Positions 6,301 to 11,745 of a stretch of 17,928 nucleotides of DNA are shown piece after piece. This stretch comes from an uncultured Microbacterium sp. (GTDB lineage: Bacteria; Actinomycetota; Actinomycetes; Actinomycetales; Microbacteriaceae): contig CALANM010000079.1 in NCBI GenBank assembly GCA_937926065.1, forward strand, positions 1 to 17,928, given 5' to 3'. Made by a program: the position numbers and the translations under genes. How positions within the stretch are numbered: position 1 is the stretch's first letter; each line of letters begins with the position of its first letter. The notes under the pieces were generated by a model. The model saw only the letters and a list, made by a program, of their open reading frames with translations. It was not told where the DNA came from and searched no databases.

Positions 6301-8184
6301 GACAATAAGGGCGCGACCGGCACGGCCACGCGCCAGGTGACGGTTACCCCGCCGGCCAACGTGCCGCCCACGGCGACCATCGCGAACCCCACCATCAGCG
6401 GGCTCCAGGTGAGCGTCACGGGCACCGGCTCGGACAGCGACGGGACGATCGCCTCCTACTCGTGGAACTTCGGGGACGGCACGCCCGCGGAGTCCGGTGC
6501 CAGCGCATCGCACACCTATGAGGACGGCGGCTCCTACACGATCACCCTGACCGTTACCGACAACAAGGGCGCCACCGGCACGGCGACGCGACAGGTGAAC
6601 GTCGTCAAGCCCGCCAGCGGGGCGCTCGCGAGCGACGAGTTCGACCGCACGGCGACCAATGGCTGGGGCACGGCCGACCTCGGCGGCGCGTGGGGCGTTC
6701 GCGGCGGCAACACGTTGTTCTCGGTGAGCGACGGCGCGGGCAAGATCACTCAGCCCTCGGCGCGTGCTTTGACGACGTACGCCGACCTTGACGTCTCCGG
6801 CACGTCCGCTCGCCTGGACGCGGTGTTCAGTATCGACAGGATCGTCGAGGGTCAGTACGTGGGTGTCATCGGCCGTCGGATCGGCTCCGACTTCTACGGC
6901 GCGCGGATCAAGGTCGAGGCGGGAGGTGCCGCGCGTCTGGTGCTGCTGCAGAACAGCAACGCCGTCGGCTCCTCGTTCGTGGTGCCCGGTCTGACGCTGC
7001 AGCCCGGCGAGAAGTACGTGCTGGCGGTCGAGGTCACCGGCACATCGCCGACCACCGTCAAGGGCAAGATGTGGAAGCAGGGCGGGAGCGAGCCCGACTG
7101 GCAGCGCACGGGGACCAACACGTTCGCAGCTCTCCAGGCGGCAGGCGCGCTCTCGGTCTTCGCCTACACGCCCAACACGGCGAACGCGGCGGTCGTCTCG
7201 TTCGACAGCGTCAAGGCGGTCGACCCTGCCGCAGCGCCGGAGGACCCGGCGGACCCGGAGGACCCGGAGGAGCCGGAGAATCAGGCGCCCAGCGCCTCGA
7301 TCGCCGCGCCCACCGTCAACGGGCTCACGGTGAACTTCACGGGAAGCGGCACAGATCCCGATGGCACCATCGCGTCGTACGCGTGGGACTTCGGCGATGA
7401 CACGACGGGCACAGGCGCCTCGGTCTCCAAGACGTACTCGGAGGCCGGCACCTACGCCGTCAAGCTCACCGTTACCGACAACGACGGCGCCACTGGCACG
7501 GCGACGCGCAACGTCACGGTCTCGGAGTCCGAGGAGCCAGAGGAGCCTGCCGACGGGGTGCTTGCCGAGGACGAGTTCGACCGCACGGCGACCAATGGCT
7601 GGGGAACCGCCGACCTCGGCGGTGCATGGACGCTCCGAGGTGGCAACAACCGCTTCAGCGTGAGCGACGGCGAGGGAAAGATCACGCTTCCCGCCGGCCA
7701 GGCGGTCACCGCGTACGCCGACCTCAACGGCATCGAGTCGACGAGCACGCGCGTGGACGCCGTGTTCAGCCTCGACAAGATCGTGGAAGGCCAGTACATC
7801 GGCGTCATCGGCCGCAAGGTCGGCTCAGACTTCTACGGCGCGCGGATCAAGGTCGAAGCCGACGGTGCGGCGCGACTGGTGCTGCTGCAGAACAGCAACG
7901 CCGTCGGCTCCTCGTTCGTGGTGCCCGGTCTGACGCTGCAGCCCGGCGAGAAGTACGTGCTGGCGGTCGAGGTCACCGGCACATCGCCGACCACCGTCAA
8001 GGGCAAGATGTGGCAGGAGTCCGAGGACGAGCCCGACTGGCAGCGCACCGGCAACAACGCCTTCGCCGGTCTCCAGTCTGCGGGGGCGGCTTCGGTGTTC
8101 AGCTATGGCCCGAACGTCGCGAGCGGCGTCGGCGTGGTCTCGTTCGACTCCGTACGCGTCACCGACCCCGCCGTCGCCCCGTGA
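3310..8184 (+). CDS. Secreted multidomain protein: propeller-like repeats, Fn3-like, LamG-like, four PKD domains, two module A copies
   Basis: A 1624-residue exported protein, likely a carbohydrate-binding or adhesive component of the extracellular matrix. GTG 3310 is the start: GGGGAA lies five bases upstream and a Sec signal peptide follows (Arg/Lys near residue 8, hydrophobic core 11-26, Ala-rich cleavage region about 30-34). Order: delta-60/propeller-like repeats at about 62-481, with recurring VYAGGSF, VVVGNFTQVNG, AYVGGYF and VFGGEFLSVNG; Fn3-like region 490-606; LamG/concanavalin-like domain 617-838 with DGQWHHAVATL and LYVDG; PKD1-3 at 849-1099, each with WxFGDG; module A1 at 1105-1305; an acidic Pro linker; PKD4 at 1325-1405 (FGDD); module A2 at 1417-1619. 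It has no LPXTG, C-terminal membrane helix or catalytic motif that I can see. A GT4 gene follows after 30 nt. Domain calls are by eye; the function is inferred. Confidence 0.9.
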   Translation: MQSTNFARKALATLATGAVILTLALTAPTAAAAAEGDPDELVTAAAANETVSADALPTVQIGDGSSARNANGQGGIVYATEIVGNTVYAGGSFATARPAGSRPGVNEVTRSNFLAFSLTTGNLLPFTANFNGAVRDIAATPDGSKLVVVGNFTQVNGVTRNRIAVFDLPSGNLTSFSTTPTINGPVMAVAVTDTVAYVGGYFSAVNNEESVRLGAVRLTTGGIVPSFRAWWRDPADATNKKQATIYDNQIQTMAVNPDGSRLVVGGNFTRALYTGANGVNAYSNNPGYGLALFDTASAATTLPLAANAEVRNGNTDGGIMNLKTDGENVYGSGWVYGQTGNIEGSFSFRWADTQINWVEDCHGDTYDIAPVGDVIYSASHKHYCGNSGGFPQENPWTFYHSTAWTKQATGINTPDIYGYPHHAGVPHPGLLNWYPQTTPGYKSGATQAVWSVTGNSEYVVFGGEFLSVNGTAQEGLVRYTVRSKAPNQQGPRLTIVQERAAIAANQSVYDWWAPKVSTYIGGSLRVSFPTIFDRDDLDINYKLYLDSENTAGLVEEWDESDPFWKGKTLRHLITGLEPGSTHRVRVVATDPWGNTFKSSWSEATVSNAQLSAYLQSVFTDDVVHLWRLGEGSGNSADLAGDSAMTLSGRMNRSQTGAISGDNDRSIQFNDSSLASLNTGTGGSANSEPGRNVFSIETWFKTTSTSGGKLVGFGSSRTGSSSSYDRHLFMNNSGQLIFGVYPNTVREVITPTTFRDGQWHHAVATLGGDGMKLYVDGVLRASRTDTTTAQSYNGYWRIANDNWSGWSGGSSSQFEGSLDDVAIYGEALPADRVQAHYTAGKTGTLPNTAPVAKFSAPEIDERTVTVSSQSTDSDGTIASTKWNFGDGTPEVTGADATHTYAQSGTYTITLTVTDDDGATGITTREVTVADNAAPTATIADPTVAGLTVNVSGSGTDSDGTIASYSWDFGDGSPAKSGATASHTYDEDGGTFTITLTVTDNKGATGTATRQVTVTPPANVPPTATIANPTISGLQVSVTGTGSDSDGTIASYSWNFGDGTPAESGASASHTYEDGGSYTITLTVTDNKGATGTATRQVNVVKPASGALASDEFDRTATNGWGTADLGGAWGVRGGNTLFSVSDGAGKITQPSARALTTYADLDVSGTSARLDAVFSIDRIVEGQYVGVIGRRIGSDFYGARIKVEAGGAARLVLLQNSNAVGSSFVVPGLTLQPGEKYVLAVEVTGTSPTTVKGKMWKQGGSEPDWQRTGTNTFAALQAAGALSVFAYTPNTANAAVVSFDSVKAVDPAAAPEDPADPEDPEEPENQAPSASIAAPTVNGLTVNFTGSGTDPDGTIASYAWDFGDDTTGTGASVSKTYSEAGTYAVKLTVTDNDGATGTATRNVTVSESEEPEEPADGVLAEDEFDRTATNGWGTADLGGAWTLRGGNNRFSVSDGEGKITLPAGQAVTAYADLNGIESTSTRVDAVFSLDKIVEGQYIGVIGRKVGSDFYGARIKVEADGAARLVLLQNSNAVGSSFVVPGLTLQPGEKYVLAVEVTGTSPTTVKGKMWQESEDEPDWQRTGNNAFAGLQSAGAASVFSYGPNVASGVGVVSFDSVRVTDPAVAP
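5854..6606 (+). repeat. Tandem PKD domain repeats 1-3
   Basis: Three consecutive units of about 83 codons encode PKD domains. Each carries DSDGTIAS, a WxFGDG core, a HTY turn and a YTITLTVTD-like strand. Units 2 and 3 are the closest to each other. A fourth unit at 7282-7524, closest to these in sequence, is separated from them by module A1. Confidence 0.8.
6622..7224 (+). repeat. Module A, copy 1 (about 200 codons)
   Basis: Begins near DEFDRTATNGWGTADLGGAW and ends near VVSFDSVKAVD. It pairs with copy 2 at 7558-8166. Two stretches are identical at DNA level: 6634-6668 equals 7570-7604 (35 nt), and 6937-7074 equals 7876-8013 (138 nt). The predicted fold is all-beta. A diverged third copy lies in the beta-helix protein. 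Confidence 0.85.
7558..8166 (+). repeat. Module A, copy 2 (about 200 codons)
   Basis: The C-terminal end of the large secreted protein. It has the same DEFDRTATNGWG opening as copy 1. The middle section is more diverged (for example LNGIEST against LDVSGT), whereas the 138-nt block 7876-8013 is base-for-base identical to copy 1. This mosaic of identity and divergence suggests gene conversion or strong constraint. Confidence 0.85.
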
Positions 8185-8214
8185 CCGAGGACCTCGCGAG
8201 GCCAATCTGAGGCG

Positions 8215-9360
8215 ATGACGTCCGATCACACGCACGCTCCGGCGTCGGAACCCCTTGCGGGTCCGGTGCCGGAGCTGCGTCACGTGCAGGTGTACGACGT
8301 GGCGCGCACGGCGCATTTCGAGCGGGCTCTTCGCAGCGACGTGCGCACGACGATCCTCTTCGAGGTGAAGCGGTACGACTTCGACGAGAAGCTCGCGGCC
8401 GCCGTCGGCGCCCGCCGAGTGGGCGTGTGGGGTGCGTTCTGGTACACGCTGCGCCATCCCATCGATGTGCTTGAGATCGCTGAACCGCTTGTCGCTCGCG
8501 CCGCACCGCGCACGCTCGCGGCGATCCTCGGCGCACGGCTGCGGGGCCTCCTGCGCCGCACCCGCGTGCGCGTCGTCGCCTATGCGATTGAAAACAAGGA
8601 TCCGTGGGACGGCCACGAGACCCTGCCGGCGCACGCGCAGATCCGACTCCGCGCGCAGCTTGCCCTCACCCCTGCGGTCTGGCGTTCGCTCGACCGCATC
8701 GCGTATGGAACGAGCCAGTCATCGGAGCTCTACGGTCGGAAGTTCCGTTCGGCTCGGCGTCGCCCCGAGGAAGCGGTCATCCCGGCGCTCCCCGTCGCGG
8801 AGCCGGTGCCGGACGTCGCCCGCCCGGCCGTCGTCACCTTCCTCGGTGAATTCTCCGAACGCAAGGGCTTCGACCAGGTGCGGGCGGCGTGGCCGGCGGT
8901 CGCCCGCCGCCATCCCGATGCCGAACTCGTGCTCATGGGCAAGGGCTCCGGGACGCCGGCGGCGGAGGAGTTCGCGGCGGGGACAGCCTCCGCGCGAACG
9001 ATCATCGACCCGCCACGCGATCGCCTGTTCGCTCAGTTGGAGAGCACGAAGGTCCTCGTACTGCCGTCACAGCCCCGCGCGCGCTGGCGCGAACAGGTGG
9101 GTCTTCCGATCGTGGAAGGCCTCGCTCGCGGGTGCGTCATCGTGACGACGTCGGAGACGGGACTTGCGCCGTGGCTGCAAGAGAACGGGCACTACGTGGT
9201 CGCTCGGCCTCACGACACCGACGCGCTGGCCGAGGCTCTGTCGCAGGCTCTCGACGACGGGCGCACAGCGGCTCAGGTGACCGCCGATCTCCCCGACGTC
9301 GACGGACGAGCAGAGGCCGAGCGCTGGATGCTCACACCGCCCGTGCGGGGACGCGGCTGA
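8215..9360 (+). CDS. Glycosyltransferase family 4 (GT-B fold)
   Basis: A 381-residue retaining glycosyltransferase, predicted cytoplasmic or peripheral to the membrane, adding a sugar from an activated donor during repeat-unit assembly. The C-terminal GT1/GT4 domain starts near residue 205 with VVTFLGEFSERKGFDQ, continues through AELVLMGKGS at 236-245, and carries the donor-binding segment REQVGLPIVEGLARG with Glu293 and Glu301 in the E-x7-E arrangement. The N-terminal half (about 20-195) is less typical and gives no clear acceptor clue. ATG 8215 follows GAGG at a short spacing; a GTG at residue 18 is an alternative. It lies 30 nt after the large secreted protein gene, so co-transcription is likely. 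Its last 29 nt overlap the convergent acyltransferase gene. The family is sure; the substrate is unknown. Confidence 0.88.
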   Translation: MTSDHTHAPASEPLAGPVPELRHVQVYDVARTAHFERALRSDVRTTILFEVKRYDFDEKLAAAVGARRVGVWGAFWYTLRHPIDVLEIAEPLVARAAPRTLAAILGARLRGLLRRTRVRVVAYAIENKDPWDGHETLPAHAQIRLRAQLALTPAVWRSLDRIAYGTSQSSELYGRKFRSARRRPEEAVIPALPVAEPVPDVARPAVVTFLGEFSERKGFDQVRAAWPAVARRHPDAELVLMGKGSGTPAAEEFAAGTASARTIIDPPRDRLFAQLESTKVLVLPSQPRARWREQVGLPIVEGLARGCVIVTTSETGLAPWLQENGHYVVARPHDTDALAEALSQALDDGRTAAQVTADLPDVDGRAEAERWMLTPPVRGRG

Positions 9361-10372
9361 ACCACGGCGGCGCGACGTAGAGATAGCCCCACGGGGCGCG
9401 GCGCTCGACGGAGTGCGCCAGGAGCAGGGCCCCGGCGATGGCGGTCAGAGCGACGGCCGGCACGAGGATCCAACCCCACCACCACCCCGCGAGCAAACCG
9501 GCGGCCCGCGACAAGACCCACGCGAGCGCGAGGATGATCGATGTGTGCGTGACGTAGACGGGCAGTGTCTGTGCCCCCAGGCTCCGCAGCTGTCCCCAGC
9601 GCGACAGCACCTTGGCGACGCCGAGTCCGGCGGCCAGTCCCATGAGGCACGTCGCGAAGTAGTAGCCGGGCATCGATCGCGCCCACCCTGAGACGGTTCC
9701 GAGCACCGCCACGACGAGCCACACGCCGAATCCGGCCGCGAGCACGCGTGCGCCCGCCGACTGGGACGCCCGGAGGATGTGCTGCCTCAAGTGCAGCCCG
9801 ATCAGGAAGAAGAAGAAGTACTTCGCCATGCCAGTCCAGCCGGTGTTGGCGGTCGGGAACCATTCCGCAGACCACGACAGCGCGACGAACGACAGCGCCC
9901 CGGTGACGATCAGCTGGGCGGCCGCCGGCACCCGGTAGAGCAGCCGGGCGACGACGAAGAAGATCCCCAGCGCCCAGATGAACCACAGCTCGAATCGTGG
10001 GGCGAAGGGCACGAGCGGGATCGCGGTCAGCTGGAACAGGTAGTTGCCCCGCGCCCCCTGCAGATGCAGTCCGAGCATGAACGTGAACGTCGCGATGATG
10101 CTCCATAGGCAGTACACCCACACGAACAGTGACAGCTTGACGCCCCACAGGCTCCGCCACGACGACGTCATCCACTTCTGTGCGAACAGTCCCGCCAGCA
10201 CGAAGAAGACCGGCAGCCGCAGCGTGGCGATCGTCTCGTTGACGAGGATCCACCCCGTCACCTCGAGTCCCGCTTCACGCAGCCACTGGGCCGTGTGGAA
10301 GAACACGACGAGCGCGATGGCGAGCCCCCGGCCCGCGTCCACCCATCCCAGTCGGTCTGCAGCTGACGTCAT
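9332..10372 (-). CDS. Acyltransferase family 3 membrane protein (second copy)
   Basis: A 346-residue multipass O-acyltransferase. The signature WVDAGRGLAIALVVFFHTAQ at 10-29 gives the conserved Arg15 and His26 of the acyltransferase-3 superfamily. Then come PVFFVLAGLFAQKW near 54-67, a WFIWALGIFF segment and roughly ten hydrophobic helices. The start is set by an ATGA overlap: the ATG at 10372-10370 shares bases with the TGA of the polymerase gene, which indicates translational coupling. The frame stays open far upstream, but that part is only the shadow of the polymerase gene. The product is only distantly similar to the acyltransferase at 1871-3079, so the two probably modify different positions or act on different glycans (inference). 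Confidence 0.9.
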   Translation of the reverse strand: MTSAADRLGWVDAGRGLAIALVVFFHTAQWLREAGLEVTGWILVNETIATLRLPVFFVLAGLFAQKWMTSSWRSLWGVKLSLFVWVYCLWSIIATFTFMLGLHLQGARGNYLFQLTAIPLVPFAPRFELWFIWALGIFFVVARLLYRVPAAAQLIVTGALSFVALSWSAEWFPTANTGWTGMAKYFFFFLIGLHLRQHILRASQSAGARVLAAGFGVWLVVAVLGTVSGWARSMPGYYFATCLMGLAAGLGVAKVLSRWGQLRSLGAQTLPVYVTHTSIILALAWVLSRAAGLLAGWWWGWILVPAVALTAIAGALLLAHSVERRAPWGYLYVAPPWFSRVPARAV

Positions 10373-11634
10373 GCTCGTGGCATCCCCGGGTCGAGAATTC
10401 TCAAAGACGGCGCCTTCTCGCGGTGCGCGTACGCAGCGTGAGCGATGGCGAGGGACGTCGACAACATCATGATGTACAGCGCGGAGCTGAACGGGCTGAA
10501 GGCGAGGTCCCACAGGCCGCGGAGCGTCGTCCACGCCAGGAGTGCCGTGATGGCCCCGTTCTCGTATGCGGAGGTCGCGCCGCGCACGAGGATGAGGAGG
10601 ATGACGGGGACGAGGAGGGCGCCGGCGATCCCGAACCAGATCCACAGATCCCCGAGGACGGAGTGCACCTCCACGACCGACCCGAACATGTACCGCTGCA
10701 CGTATCCGTTGTTCGGGTCGTATCCGATCGCCGCCATGGCCTCCTTGGCGGCCGCGATGTCGTCGTAGTTCGCCTTGGCGCCGGAGCCCAGACCCCACGG
10801 GTAGCGCGCGACGAGGGCTGTGGCGGCCGCAGCCTCGGGGCGCGCGCCCAGGAAGAGGTTTCCGCCGGTTGCCTCCAGCTGCGCGACGGTGCGAGACTGG
10901 GTCGCCTCGCCGAACGCTCCCTCGACGATCGCCGCCTGCAGGAGGAGGAAGGTCGTGACGCCGATGCCGGCAGCGGCGATGATGAGGCTGATACCGCGCC
11001 GGTGTCGCCCGTTGCCGCCCATGACGCGCTGCCAGAGGAGGATCGCTGCCGCGAGCAGCAGGAACGACGAGTTCGATCGCGAGTCGTTGAGGAGGCCCAC
11101 GCCTGCCAGCGCGACGAGTGCCGTCACGGAGAGCCACAGTCTTCGCTGGGAGGAGACCAGGGCGAGGATCAGAAGGGTCAGGGGAATCGAGAAGGTGAAC
11201 CGCCAGGAGATCCCGCCTCCCATCGACAGCGGGATGCTGAGCACGGCACCGGCGCCGAAGGCGATGCAGGTGACCGCGACCCCGGCGACGCGATGCGACC
11301 AGAGCAGGAAGCCGATCCCGGCGAGCAGATTGACCAGCAGCGCGGTGCGCTCGAAGGTCCCCGCGCTGATCGTCGTGTGCGTGACAGCGTGGGAGGCGGT
11401 CAGCACGATGCCGGACGCGACGGCGACCGCGACGACGACCGCGAGCAGGCGGTACGCCCCACGTTGGAACGCGATGACCGCCCACACCGGGACGAGGGCG
11501 AGGGCGAATGCCGTGCCCACGGTGAGCCCGAAGGCGACGTTGTAGTCGAAGCCGAGGAGCACCGTCCCCGCGACGGCGATGACGCCGCTCGCAGTTATCT
11601 GGGTGGAGGATCGAGGGCGCACCAGCAGGCTCAT
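10369..11634 (-). CDS. O-antigen polymerase/ligase-like membrane protein (Wzy/WaaL-like)
   Basis: A polytopic membrane protein of 421 residues with about eleven hydrophobic segments and one large hydrophilic loop at about 233-325. The loop ends in VEVHSVLGDLWIWFGIAG at 321-338, which matches the His-x-x-Leu-x6-to-8-Gly-x-x-Gly theme of the Wzy_C/WaaL O-antigen ligase superfamily. It would polymerise lipid-linked repeat units on the outer face of the membrane. ATG 11634 is chosen over an in-frame ATG at 11661 because a strong AGGGAGGGGGAG ribosome binding site (11652-11641) sits six bases before it. The gene is coupled by ATGA to the downstream acyltransferase. The family members diverge strongly, so polymerase versus ligase cannot be settled here. 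In a cell without LPS, a capsule/EPS polymerase is the simplest reading. Confidence 0.8.
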   Translation of the reverse strand: MSLLVRPRSSTQITASGVIAVAGTVLLGFDYNVAFGLTVGTAFALALVPVWAVIAFQRGAYRLLAVVVAVAVASGIVLTASHAVTHTTISAGTFERTALLVNLLAGIGFLLWSHRVAGVAVTCIAFGAGAVLSIPLSMGGGISWRFTFSIPLTLLILALVSSQRRLWLSVTALVALAGVGLLNDSRSNSSFLLLAAAILLWQRVMGGNGRHRRGISLIIAAAGIGVTTFLLLQAAIVEGAFGEATQSRTVAQLEATGGNLFLGARPEAAAATALVARYPWGLGSGAKANYDDIAAAKEAMAAIGYDPNNGYVQRYMFGSVVEVHSVLGDLWIWFGIAGALLVPVILLILVRGATSAYENGAITALLAWTTLRGLWDLAFSPFSSALYIMMLSTSLAIAHAAYAHREKAPSLRILDPGMPRA

Positions 11635-11640
11635 TCTGCG

Positions 11641-11652
11641 CTCCCCCTCCCT
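11641..11652 (-). promoter_or_regulatory. Strong ribosome binding site that sets the polymerase start
   Basis: AGGGAGGGGGAG on the minus strand, six bases before ATG 11634. It lies inside the reading frame that would start at ATG 11661, and so argues against that longer start. Confidence 0.6.
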
Positions 11653-11690
11653 GCCGTTCACGTGTCCGGGAGTCCCCGTCCCTCGACACG

Positions 11691-11729
11691 CAGGTAGGCG
11701 CAGTCTATCAACGAGACTGCGCCTACCTG
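11691..11729 (-). terminator. Perfect 16-bp hairpin after the beta-helix protein gene
   Basis: Arms 11691-11706 and 11714-11729 are perfectly complementary (CAGGTAGGCGCAGTCT with AGACTGCGCCTACCTG) around a seven-base loop. The hairpin begins 16 nt past the stop codon of the beta-helix gene. There is no following T-run, as is common for actinobacterial terminators. The same bases contain TAGACT on the minus strand (11707-11702), a -10-like box that could start the polymerase transcript, so a mixed terminator/promoter role is possible. Confidence 0.7.
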
Positions 11730-11745
11730 AGGGGTGTTCAGTGGG

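Noticed and set aside
3076..6513. Long minus-strand open frame (1145 codons) opposite the large secreted protein gene
   Set aside because: Its translation is dominated by Arg, Val, Gly and Asp with no recognisable motif. It is the usual antisense shadow of a high-GC gene whose sense frame has a signal peptide and clear domains.
8100..8184. Sortase anchoring of the large secreted protein
   Set aside because: The C-terminus has no LPXTG-like motif, hydrophobic helix or positive tail; the protein ends just after module A.
10373..11689. N-terminal extension of the acyltransferase frame to 11689
   Set aside because: This stretch is out of frame with the polymerase gene and Arg/Pro-rich. The acyltransferase signature begins right after ATG 10372 and the ATGA overlap sets the start.
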